Source: Chloroflexota bacterium (lineage in GTDB: Bacteria > Chloroflexota > Anaerolineae > Promineifilales > Promineifilaceae). From it: a DNA stretch of 48,289 nt. A model generated the notes under the pieces. The model saw only the letters and a list, made by a program, of their open reading frames with translations. It did not search any database and was not told the origin of the DNA. The position numbers and the translations under genes were made by a program. The stretch is from the NCBI GenBank assembly GCA_017993775.1, contig JAGOMA010000041.1, positions 1 through 48,289 of the forward strand. The letters run 5' to 3'. This document shows, one piece after another, positions 1 to 6,688 of this stretch (positions are counted from its first letter, which is position 1; each line of letters opens with the position of its first letter).

Positions 1-2
1 TC

Positions 3-284
3 CCGTTTGCCGTGCAAGCCCTGTTGGCCGGCGACATCGACGCCGTGATCATTGACGAAGTAGCCGGACAAGGCTACCTGGGCGAGAACGCCGACAAGCT
101 GAAACTGGTCGGCGACTCCATGTCCAGTGACCAATTAGGCTTCATTTTCCCCAGAGGTAGCGAGCTGGTAGCGCCGGTTAACGCGGCTTTGCAAGCGCTG
201 AAAGACAATGGTTTCCTGCAAGGCGTCAACGCATTTTACTTTGGCCCCAATTTCGATATTACGTACGAAGATTTGGAAGGGTAG
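3..284 (+). CDS. Amino-acid ABC transporter substrate-binding protein, C-terminal part (5' end outside window)
   Basis: The frame is open from the window edge to a TAG at 282-284, so only the last ~93 residues are seen. The segment reads like the C-terminal lobe of a family 3 (polar amino acid) periplasmic binding protein: LLAGDIDAVIID (the 'G-x-x-D-A' hinge-side motif), then KLKLVGDSM, then LGFIFPRGSELVAPVNAAL and a closing helix ALKDNGF. The protein would work outside the membrane, handing an amino acid to the permease and ATPase encoded just downstream (503-2036). It is separated from them by 218 bp containing two hairpins, a common arrangement that allows more binding protein than membrane subunits. 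The ligand cannot be told from this fragment. Confidence 0.85.
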   Translation, partial: PFAVQALLAGDIDAVIIDEVAGQGYLGENADKLKLVGDSMSSDQLGFIFPRGSELVAPVNAALQALKDNGFLQGVNAFYFGPNFDITYEDLEG

Positions 285-298
285 AAACAGTTTCTTAT

Positions 299-350
299 AG
301 ACCCTAAGGGTTTAGGGTCCAGAACCCTTAGGGTCTTCCCAAAGAGACCT
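299..350. repeat. CCCTAAGGGT-type intergenic hairpin repeat, copy 1
   Basis: Fourteen-bp perfect inverted repeat (arms 299-312 and 323-336, core GACCCTAAGGGTT / AACCCTTAGGGTC, 10-nt loop), followed by TTCCCAAAGAGACCTG. The arm and the right flank recur at 45428-45500 and 46652-46725, and in more divergent form at 14891-15040. There is no T-tract, so it is a dispersed repeat and only possibly a terminator. Confidence 0.75.
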
Positions 351-395
351 GAACTGTTACCGTTGTAAGTTGTTTACTGCAATCTAAAAAAGATC

Positions 396-434
396 AGAAG
401 CGTCAGAGTGTATTACTCTGACGCTTCTTTGTTT
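396..434 (+). terminator. Rho-independent terminator / attenuator between binding protein and permease genes
   Basis: A perfect 13-bp stem (AGAAGCGTCAGAG at 396-408, CTCTGACGCTTCT at 416-428) with a 7-nt loop is followed by TTGTTTT. It lies between the binding-protein stop (284) and the permease start (503). It probably stops most transcription after the binding protein. Confidence 0.85.
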
Positions 435-454
435 TATGTCCATTTCAAGGTATT

Positions 455-476
455 ATTTAATACCCACGTATTAAAT
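455..476. promoter_or_regulatory. 9-bp inverted repeat upstream of the permease gene
   Basis: ATTTAATAC, 4 nt, GTATTAAAT: a perfect AT-rich dyad ending 26 bp before the permease ATG at 503. It could be an operator or a 5'-leader hairpin. The regulator is unknown and no clear promoter hexamers are placed around it. Confidence 0.4.
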
Positions 477-502
477 TCTAATTCGCACAAACAGGAGGTA
501 TG

Positions 503-1294
503 ATGGCAGGTCCAGATATTCAGATTCCAGATATAACCTGGCGTGATAATTGGCGAGAGTTTCCTTTTTGGCTCGTCGCTATTTTTGCATTTCTTATTGT
601 CATGGCCATCCTGGTCTTTACGGACCCGGACATCAGAGAAGCCTTTCTTTTTATTATCCCCGGTATCCAGATTACGCTGTACATTACCCTGGCGGGTTTT
701 GCCATTGCCCTGGTTTTGGGGTTATTGGCGGGTTTGGGGCGGATTAGCAGTAACGCCGTGGTACGCAATATCGCAATTACGTATGTGGAGTTTATTCGCG
801 GGGTTCCTACGCTGGTATTGATCCTGACGCTGGCGTTTGTGTTGGTTCCGGCCGTGAGCAATTCGTTTGGCGTAGATAATCGCAATATTTCGATTGAATT
901 GCGGGCGATTTTGTCCCTTTCGATTATTTATGGCGCTTTTTTGGCGGAAATTTTTCGCGCCGGTATCGAATCGATTTCCAAGGGTCAGATGGAAGCGGCG
1001 CGTTCATTGGGCATGAATTATCGCCAATCAATGCAGTTCATTATTTTGCCTCAGGCCGTGCGCAATATTTCACCGGCGCTGGGCAATGATTTCATTGCCA
1101 TGCTGAAAGATTCTTCGCTGGCATCGGTGTTGGCGGTGCGAGAATTGACGCAGCGCGCTCGCCTTTACGCCGGCAGTACGTTTCGTTTTCCGGAATCTTA
1201 TCTGGTGCTGACGTTTTGTTATCTGACTATGACAATCGCCTTGAGTTTGCTTTTGCGTTGGTATGAGCAGCGGCTGGGCAAGGATTCACGTTAA
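503..1294 (+). CDS. Polar amino-acid ABC transporter permease (HisM/GlnP type)
   Basis: Integral membrane subunit of an amino-acid importer, 263 aa. The sequence has a first membrane segment at about residues 20-40, a group of hydrophobic helices, and near the C-terminus the EAA loop that contacts the ATPase (EAARSLGM...IILPQAVRN, about residues 170-195). The stretch YVEFIRGVPTLVLI is typical of the HisM/GlnP family. Two ATGs occur in tandem at 500 and 503. AGGAGG at 493-498 lies only 1 nt before the first and 4 nt before the second, so 503 is preferred. Its stop (1292-1294) is one base before the ATPase ATG at 1296, so the two are co-translated. Substrate unknown beyond 'polar amino acid'. 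Confidence 0.93.
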   Translation: MAGPDIQIPDITWRDNWREFPFWLVAIFAFLIVMAILVFTDPDIREAFLFIIPGIQITLYITLAGFAIALVLGLLAGLGRISSNAVVRNIAITYVEFIRGVPTLVLILTLAFVLVPAVSNSFGVDNRNISIELRAILSLSIIYGAFLAEIFRAGIESISKGQMEAARSLGMNYRQSMQFIILPQAVRNISPALGNDFIAMLKDSSLASVLAVRELTQRARLYAGSTFRFPESYLVLTFCYLTMTIALSLLLRWYEQRLGKDSR

Positions 1295-1295
1295 G

Positions 1296-2036
1296 ATGAG
1301 CGACGATATCATTGTGGTTGATGGGCTGCATAAATATTTTGGTCATGTGCAGGCGGTAAAAGGGGTGGATTTGCGGATGAAGCGGGGCGAAGTAGTGCTG
1401 ATTGTTGGCCCCAGTGGGTCGGGTAAAAGCACAGTTTTGCGCTGCATCAATCACCTGGAGTCGCCTACAAGCGGTGGTATTTATATTGACGGCGTGCATC
1501 TGGAAGATAAAAAGACCAATATCAACGAGGTGCGGGCTGAAGTGGGCATGGTGTTTCAGCAGTTTAATTTGTTTCCGCATCTGACGGTGCTGCAAAATGT
1601 GACGATTGCTCAGGAGAAGGTGCGCAAGCGGAGCAAAGCTGAGGCTGAGAAGATTGCTATGGAGCAGCTCCAACGAGTGGGCATTCCGGAGAAGGCGGGA
1701 GCGTATCCGCGGCAGCTTTCCGGGGGGCAGCAGCAGCGGGTGGCGATTGCCCGTTCGCTGGCGATGCAGCCGAAGATCATGCTGTTTGACGAGCCGACGA
1801 GCGCGCTAGACCCGGAGATGATTAAGGAAGTGCTGGACGTGATGCTGGACCTGGCGAAGGCGGGCATGACGATGGTGGTGGTGACGCACGAGATGGGCTT
1901 TGCGAAGGCGGCTGCAGACCGGGTGGTGTTTATGGATGACGGCCAGATTGTGGAAGTTGGTCCGCCGGACCAGATTTTTGGTACGCCGACTCATGAGCGT
2001 ACGCAGTTGTTCCTGAGCAAGATTTTGGCGCACTAA
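1296..2036 (+). CDS. Polar amino-acid ABC transporter ATP-binding protein (GlnQ/HisP type)
   Basis: Cytoplasmic ATPase that drives the importer. All nucleotide-binding motifs are intact: Walker A GPSGSGKST (about residues 38-46), Q-loop MVFQQFNLFPHLTV, signature LSGGQQQRVAIARSLA, Walker B IMLFDEPTSALDPE and H-loop VVVTHEMGFA. The 246-aa length matches the GlnQ family. An in-frame ATG exists at 1263 inside the permease gene, but 1296 sits one base after the permease stop and gives the usual N-terminus. The neighbours give binding protein, permease and ATPase in order. No copy of the ACGGCCGT palindrome lies in this transporter block, unlike everything after it. Confidence 0.95.
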   Translation: MSDDIIVVDGLHKYFGHVQAVKGVDLRMKRGEVVLIVGPSGSGKSTVLRCINHLESPTSGGIYIDGVHLEDKKTNINEVRAEVGMVFQQFNLFPHLTVLQNVTIAQEKVRKRSKAEAEKIAMEQLQRVGIPEKAGAYPRQLSGGQQQRVAIARSLAMQPKIMLFDEPTSALDPEMIKEVLDVMLDLAKAGMTMVVVTHEMGFAKAAADRVVFMDDGQIVEVGPPDQIFGTPTHERTQLFLSKILAH

Positions 2037-2066
2037 TTGACAATGGATTGGCGAACTGATTAAGAT
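2037..2066 (+). promoter_or_regulatory. Sigma70-like promoter for the CHAT/MoxR operon
   Basis: TTGACA (2037-2042), an 18-bp spacer, then TAAGAT (2061-2066). The -35 begins on the base after the ABC-ATPase stop codon. It is the best hexamer pair in the 113-bp gap before the gene at 2150. Judged by eye only. Confidence 0.45.
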
Positions 2067-2076
2067 AGTTTTTATG

Positions 2077-2120
2077 TGGGAAACGGCCGTTTACTGGATG
2101 GTGGTGGGAAACGGCCGTTT
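2077..2120. promoter_or_regulatory. Two direct copies of a 12-bp palindrome in the operon leader
   Basis: The 16-mer TGGGAAACGGCCGTTT occurs at 2077-2092 and again at 2105-2120. Each holds the perfect palindrome AAACGGCCGTTT. They lie just downstream of the putative -10 and could be a tandem operator. As RNA the two can also pair with each other (12 bp, ~16-nt loop). They are also the first two of many ACGGCCGT copies in the window, so the placement may be incidental. Confidence 0.5.
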
Positions 2121-2149
2121 CTCTTATTCATTCAACAGGAGTTACCCTC

Positions 2150-3037
2150 ATGCCCGATAAACCTATTTCCCCTGATTTACAACAGGCAGACGATTTGCTC
2201 GATGAATTATATGGCGCGAGCCATCTGGCCGGTGGGCAAAAATTAGATATTGCCGACCGCATCGACAGCTTAAAACAGACCAAAGTCCAATTCGGCAACC
2301 CTAGAGATAACCTGATAGCCCTCACAGAAGCAAAATTGCATGATTCTGGCCTTGAACTCAGCAGCATCCGCAAGCAACAAATTCAAAACGAATACGATTT
2401 TTACTACATGACCATCACCGTGGATTTGCGCCCCCAACCCGGCGCTCATTTTCAATCTCTGGCCTGCGAGCTGGATTTTGGACCAAAAGGTGAGCATGAG
2501 CCGATTGTCCAAACGATTTTCCCGCATAACGAGTGGAAAAACGTGATGGCGTTTGGCGGCGGCATGAGATTGGGCCTGGATGGGAACCTGGATTGGAACG
2601 TTGGTGTAGACGCCACAAAAATGGCGGCGCTGCTTAATTTACCGGCGGCGGTAAAAGCAGGGTTAGACAACAAGAACGAGATGAAATCATACATTGTTTT
2701 GAACGATTTCTCTTATGATCTGGGCAAATTCGAAATTGCGGCCTATGGCGACGGGAATTCGGAGTGTTATTGGTACATTCAGGATGCCGACTTGCAACAA
2801 TCCTTATCAACTAAGTTCGGTGTGGTGTTCAAAGTCAAAAAAGGCACAACTTCAATCACGCTCAAAGGCATGGCCTGGGCGGAGCCCAAAGTAAGCTGGT
2901 TCACGGCCAATATGGGCAATGTCATCGAGCGTTTATCAGAAGGATTTAAAAAGCTTTTCAATCGCCCGGATGCACTTGCGCAAAAGCTGTCTCGGGGCGC
3001 CGGGGAAGAATGGGTCATCACCCTGCCCGGTCACTAA
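2150..3037 (+). CDS. Unknown protein, first gene of the CHAT/MoxR operon
   Basis: A 295-aa protein I do not recognise. AGGAG at 2137-2141, 8 nt before the ATG, supports the start. No signal peptide or membrane helix is evident. The first ~80 residues look helical and charged. The middle (about 80-240) alternates short hydrophobic strands with glycines and aromatics (FGGGMRLGLDGNLDWNVGVD, CYWYIQDADL), which suggests a beta-rich fold. A basic amphipathic helix follows near 255-280 (IERLSEGFKKLFNRPDAL), then a short tail. It precedes the only catalytically intact CHAT protease of the operon by 63 bp. In other CHAT systems the neighbouring protein is often the protease's substrate or a pore-forming effector. 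That role here is a guess from position and shape only. Confidence 0.8.
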   Translation: MPDKPISPDLQQADDLLDELYGASHLAGGQKLDIADRIDSLKQTKVQFGNPRDNLIALTEAKLHDSGLELSSIRKQQIQNEYDFYYMTITVDLRPQPGAHFQSLACELDFGPKGEHEPIVQTIFPHNEWKNVMAFGGGMRLGLDGNLDWNVGVDATKMAALLNLPAAVKAGLDNKNEMKSYIVLNDFSYDLGKFEIAAYGDGNSECYWYIQDADLQQSLSTKFGVVFKVKKGTTSITLKGMAWAEPKVSWFTANMGNVIERLSEGFKKLFNRPDALAQKLSRGAGEEWVITLPGH

Positions 3038-3100
3038 ACCGGCTCCCTTCATGCACCGTGCCGAGTGTCATACATCAATTCAGAAAGGATTCAGCCCAGC

Positions 3101-4531
3101 ATGAGCAACGCATACTATACTTACCGAATTCGCATCGCCAATGGAGAATGGGTGCAGGTTGAAAAGCGCGACTTGAATGGCCAAAACATGGGCGAGCCGA
3201 AGGGCAAATTGGGTTACGCCAATGATTTGCGCCAAACCATCGACAAACTAGTGATTGAGGCACAAGCAGATGCCCTAACGGATGACGAACCGGTGAAGGC
3301 GCTGGGCGAGGCGCTGTTTGACGCGCTCTTTGATGATGTGCTGCGTCAGGATTTTGTGGGTTTTTACCAGCAGGTTGTGGTTACAGAAGATCGTATTTTG
3401 CGCATCGAGTTAGATATTGACGAAGCGTCTATGCCTGAGGTCGCTGCGCTGCCCTGGGAGTTTATGCGTGTGCCCAGCAAGGCGAATTTAGGGGTTCTCT
3501 GGTTGGGTACAACCCCCAAAGTTGTTTTTTCCCGGCGGCGCGCGCAGTGGTTTCCCGCTAAACCTATCCAATTGGCCCCGAACGAGAAGTTGCGCATTGC
3601 CCTGGCGGTAGCCGCCCCGTCTGATTTAGGGCCGGTACTTTATGATAAAGTGGAAGCCAGCCTGAAAGCATTAGCTGCGGAGCAAAGCGACAAATTTGAA
3701 CTGCTGCCGGTTTTGCTTAAGGCAAAGGCTGAAACGGTTGATGGTTTGCTGGCGAAAAAGCCGCACATTTTTCATTTTATTGGACACGGCCGTTTCAATA
3801 CCGAAAACCATACGCCTAAAGCCGAGATAGCGTTTGTGGATGACGTTATGGGCGAATCCGACTGGGTGGATTCCGAATTTTTTGCCGGTTTGTTTAATAC
3901 GTTCCGACCTGGCGTGGTGCTGCTCCACGCCTGTGAAGGCGGCACGCTTTCCGCTTCTCAAGCCTTTGTGGGCGTGGCTTCACGGGTTGTCCAGCAAAAT
4001 ATCCCCGTCGTTGTGGCCATGCAATATGAAGTGACCAATAATACGGCGCTCCGCTTTGCCCTGAAGTTCTACCAGCAACTGGCGGTAGGGGATCCGGTGG
4101 ATATGGCGGCGCAGTACGGCCGTCGCACCATCGCCCTCAACACCCAATACAAAAGGCGCGATTTCGCCACTCCTGTCCTCTTCATGCGTGTGGCCGATGG
4201 GTATTTGTTTGCCCGCGCTGGTGAAAATAACAATCAGGTCAAGCCTAACCCCGAGACGGCTCTTGTTAAAGTTCCACATGCACCGGCAACCCTGACATTG
4301 CCACAGGTAGCCAGCCTGGGGCGTTCAATCAAAGAGAATTTCTCTGATGAAGAATTACGCGCCTTCAGTACTTCTATCGACGTGGATTATGATGATTTGA
4401 ACGGCGGCACCCTATCCTTGAAAGCGCAGGAACTTGCCAACCACTGCCGCCGCCACGGCAAAATATCCGACCTCTGGCAAGGTTTATACACTGCTCGTCA
4501 ATCCGTTGATTGGGCTGCGGCCTTGGCCTAA
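3101..4531 (+). CDS. CHAT-domain cysteine protease with C-terminal EAD7-like adaptor domain
   Basis: A 476-aa caspase-like (CHAT) protease. The N-terminal part leads to LDIDEASMPEVAALPWEFMR (about 104-123), the usual lead-in to CHAT. The catalytic core holds FHFIGHG with catalytic His229, and LLHACEGG with nucleophile Cys278, so the dyad is complete. The C-terminus (about 400-465) is an effector-associated domain of the EAD7 kind: NFSDEELRAFSTSIDVDYDD followed by the RHGKISDLW helix. Such domains are thought to recruit effectors by like-with-like contact. Four similar domains end the NTPase at 9193-12732. The start at 3101 is preferred over an upstream GTG at 3065, because AAAGGA lies at 3084-3089 and the protein then aligns with its paralogue at 4590. 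The substrate is unknown; the gene just upstream is one candidate. Confidence 0.88.
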   Translation: MSNAYYTYRIRIANGEWVQVEKRDLNGQNMGEPKGKLGYANDLRQTIDKLVIEAQADALTDDEPVKALGEALFDALFDDVLRQDFVGFYQQVVVTEDRILRIELDIDEASMPEVAALPWEFMRVPSKANLGVLWLGTTPKVVFSRRRAQWFPAKPIQLAPNEKLRIALAVAAPSDLGPVLYDKVEASLKALAAEQSDKFELLPVLLKAKAETVDGLLAKKPHIFHFIGHGRFNTENHTPKAEIAFVDDVMGESDWVDSEFFAGLFNTFRPGVVLLHACEGGTLSASQAFVGVASRVVQQNIPVVVAMQYEVTNNTALRFALKFYQQLAVGDPVDMAAQYGRRTIALNTQYKRRDFATPVLFMRVADGYLFARAGENNNQVKPNPETALVKVPHAPATLTLPQVASLGRSIKENFSDEELRAFSTSIDVDYDDLNGGTLSLKAQELANHCRRHGKISDLWQGLYTARQSVDWAAALA

Positions 4532-4554
4532 AATTAGCCTGATTTTTAATCGGG

Positions 4555-4569
4555 AAACCTGTCAGGTTT
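4555..4569. other. Short palindrome AAACCTG-T-CAGGTTT between the two CHAT genes
   Basis: Seven-bp dyad followed by TTCTCTTTC, in the 58-bp gap between the CHAT genes. It could act as a weak terminator or ribosome-site occluder. A related longer hairpin (AAACCTGACA / TGTCAGGTTT) lies at 45495-45531, so the core may be a repeat. Confidence 0.4.
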
Positions 4570-4589
4570 TTCTCTTTCACAAACGAACT

Positions 4590-6548
4590 ATGACCCAGGG
4601 CTATTACACCTTTCGTATATCTGTCCAGACTCAGGACAAAGTCAAAGGGGAAATATGGGATCCCGAGGGCAAGCTGTTGTTGGAGCCGGAAGGGGTTTTG
4701 ACCTACCAAGGCCCGCTCCGCCAGCAGATTGACCAACTGGTTGCCACGGCCCAAAACCTGCAACTCGCCGCCGCCGACGTGCCCGCTTTGGGCGAAGCTT
4801 TGTTTAAGGCCCTGTTTGACGCGCCCCTGCTGCACGATCTGGCGAATTTATACGAAACGGCCGTTCACGCCCAAAACCAACTCCTCCGCCTCGAACTCGA
4901 TATCGACGAAGCCGCCCTGCCGGAAATCGCCGCCCTGCCCTGGGAATTTATGCGCGTTCCCATCGGTTCCAACCTGCCCACGTTTTGGCTGGCCACCGCG
5001 CCGCAAGTCATCTTCTCGCGGCGTCCGCGCCAACGCTTCCCCCCCCAACCCATCACCCTCGACAAAGACGAAAAATTACGCCTGGCGGTCGTCATCGCTG
5101 CGCCGGCCGACGAGCCGGCCATCGCTTACCAAAACCTGCTCAACGAAATCGACAGTTGGGCCAAAGAAATGTCGGGCAGCGTCCAACTGCTGCCCATTGT
5201 CACCGCTGCCACGCCCGACAACATTGACCAACTTCTCCGCCAATCGCCCCACTTTTTCCACTTTGTTGGCCACGGCCGTCTCACCCCCAAAAACGGCCGT
5301 GACGTTGGCGAAATTGCTCTGCTGGGCAACAACGGCGATGCCTTGTGGGTGGATGAAGATTATTTCAGCGACCTGCTCAACCAATATCGGCCGGCCGTGG
5401 TTGTGCTGCAAGCGCAAGAGACAGGTCGATTGTCGGCTACCACGGCTTTCGCTGGCGTCGCCTCCCGCGTTTTGCAGCAAAACATCCCCGTCGTCATCGC
5501 CATGCAGTATCGCGTAAACGACCTCACCGCCGCCAGGTTTGTCTCTCGCTTTTACCGGCGGCTGGCCGAAGAAATGCCTGTCGATCAGGCGGCTCAGGAC
5601 GGCCGTCGCGCCATCAGCCTGGCCCCCAATTTGCAATACAAAACCCATGATTTTGCCAGCCCCACCCTCTTCATGCGCGTCGCCGACGGCCGTCTCTTCC
5701 AACGCCGCCTCACGGCCGTTACGCCCCCAGACACCGTGCAAGCCGAACAAAAATTCCGCGACGCCCTCTGGCAGCTTAACTACACCCCACAACGCGAAAA
5801 ATTCCTCGACATTTTCGACAAGCCACGAATCGGCGCTTTCCTCATCTCCGGCCCCAGCGACGCCTGCGGCCAGCGTTGGCTGCTCAACCGCCTGGTGCAA
5901 AAAGAGCTGGAAGACGATTACGCCGCGCATATCACCGATCGCTGCAAACCCATTCCCATCAAATTTAGCGGCCTCAATCGCCCCACATTAGACTTTTTCT
6001 GGCGGCAGCTGCGCAAACAGCTGGAAACAAATGGCGCGCCGCTTGGCGAACCGGCCGACATTTTGGCTGCTTTGGCGGCGGTCTGGCAAGAGCGTGACGT
6101 GGTTATTGTTTTGGATGATGTGTGTTTCCCTGGCCAGGATTTTCCGCAAAAAATAGTGCAAGAATTTTGGACGCCCCTGATACCCAAATTGCAGTCCGTT
6201 CCCTCGTCTGGCAACTGGTGCCTGTTGGTGATGATCGATAACCAGGGGCTGGCCGCGCTGCCGGACGCGCCCGCCAGTCTCACCGACCCCCTTGCGCCGA
6301 TTGTTTTGCCATCGCTGCCGCGGCAAATTCCGCAAAACGAACTGCGCGGCTGGCTGCGCGACGGCCGTACCCGCCTCGCTATCCTGGAACCGGCCCAAAA
6401 AAAACTCAATCTCAATACTCTGGATGCCGTTCTGAACCATCTTCTGCACGAAACCGAAGACGGCGTGCCCCTTTTCCTCTTAGACGAGCTATGCCATGTG
6501 TGCAATTATGAATGGAGTGACCTCCAGGAAAAATGGATGAAACTGTGA
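4590..6548 (+). CDS. CHAT pseudo-protease fused to inactive-STAND-like (iSTAND) domain
   Basis: A 652-aa paralogue of the preceding CHAT protease; the two align from the N-terminus (for example LDIDEAALPEIAALPWEFMR). The His motif is kept (FHFVGHG, His228), but the Cys position reads VLQAQETG, so Gln276 replaces the nucleophile. The codon is CAA with clean sequence around it, and the frame is open throughout. From ~388 to the end lies a different domain. It has FRDALWQLNYTPQREKFLDI, a P-loop-like GPSDACGQRWLL lacking the Walker A Lys/Thr, and a kept Walker B (DVVIVLDDV). This matches the 'inactive STAND' modules described beside MoxR-vWA genes in surveys of prokaryotic conflict systems (from memory). 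Likely role: adaptor or sensor without protease activity. The start at 4590 is chosen by homology with the paralogue; no good ribosome site is seen. The last codons are part of a duplicated 20-bp segment (6529-6548). Confidence 0.85.
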   Translation: MTQGYYTFRISVQTQDKVKGEIWDPEGKLLLEPEGVLTYQGPLRQQIDQLVATAQNLQLAAADVPALGEALFKALFDAPLLHDLANLYETAVHAQNQLLRLELDIDEAALPEIAALPWEFMRVPIGSNLPTFWLATAPQVIFSRRPRQRFPPQPITLDKDEKLRLAVVIAAPADEPAIAYQNLLNEIDSWAKEMSGSVQLLPIVTAATPDNIDQLLRQSPHFFHFVGHGRLTPKNGRDVGEIALLGNNGDALWVDEDYFSDLLNQYRPAVVVLQAQETGRLSATTAFAGVASRVLQQNIPVVIAMQYRVNDLTAARFVSRFYRRLAEEMPVDQAAQDGRRAISLAPNLQYKTHDFASPTLFMRVADGRLFQRRLTAVTPPDTVQAEQKFRDALWQLNYTPQREKFLDIFDKPRIGAFLISGPSDACGQRWLLNRLVQKELEDDYAAHITDRCKPIPIKFSGLNRPTLDFFWRQLRKQLETNGAPLGEPADILAALAAVWQERDVVIVLDDVCFPGQDFPQKIVQEFWTPLIPKLQSVPSSGNWCLLVMIDNQGLAALPDAPASLTDPLAPIVLPSLPRQIPQNELRGWLRDGRTRLAILEPAQKKLNLNTLDAVLNHLLHETEDGVPLFLLDELCHVCNYEWSDLQEKWMKL

Positions 6549-6688
6549 GGGTCACGAATAAGTTAAACCGCAAAGGGCGCGAAGAGCGCAAAAAATCAAA
6601 GCAAAAAACTTTGCGTTCTTTGCGTTCTTTGCGGTAAGTCTTTGTTCGAGGAATTTGTGACTACTACAAAAAATGGATGAAACTATGA
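6529..6688. mobile_element. MITE-like hairpin element (CGCAAAG family) flanked by ~20-bp direct repeats
   Basis: AAAAATGGATGAAACT plus N-TGA occurs at 6529-6548 (end of the CHAT/iSTAND gene) and again at 6669-6688 (start of moxR), 19 of 20 identical. Between them is a 120-bp segment with short terminal inverted repeats (GTCACGAA at 6551-6558, TTTGTGAC at 6654-6661) and a long hairpin at 6567-6635. The hairpin arms (6567-6575/6627-6635 and 6579-6592/6610-6623) are built from CGCAAAG/CTTTGCG units, with two G-U pairs as RNA. Removing one repeat and the insert restores AAACTATGACC, in which the upstream TGA and downstream ATG overlap. Insertion with target duplication is the simplest reading. 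Confidence 0.65.

Noticed and set aside
299..336. CCCTAA/TTAGGG motifs as telomere-type repeats
   Set aside because: They are not tandem arrays; each is part of a hairpin arm in a dispersed intergenic repeat.
2150..3037. Naming the first operon gene a gasdermin or pore-former
   Set aside because: No motif that I can recognise supports it; only position next to a CHAT protease and a beta-rich look. Kept as a hypothesis.
3101..4531. Craspase-like (type III-E CRISPR) interpretation of the CHAT protease
   Set aside because: No TPR fusion, no Cas7-11-like gene and no CRISPR array.
5076..5930. A 284-codon open frame antisense to the pseudo-CHAT gene
   Set aside because: It is a mirror of a G+C-rich gene with clear homology on the plus strand; no ribosome site or recognisable domain. 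Other long antisense frames in the window were dropped for the same reason.
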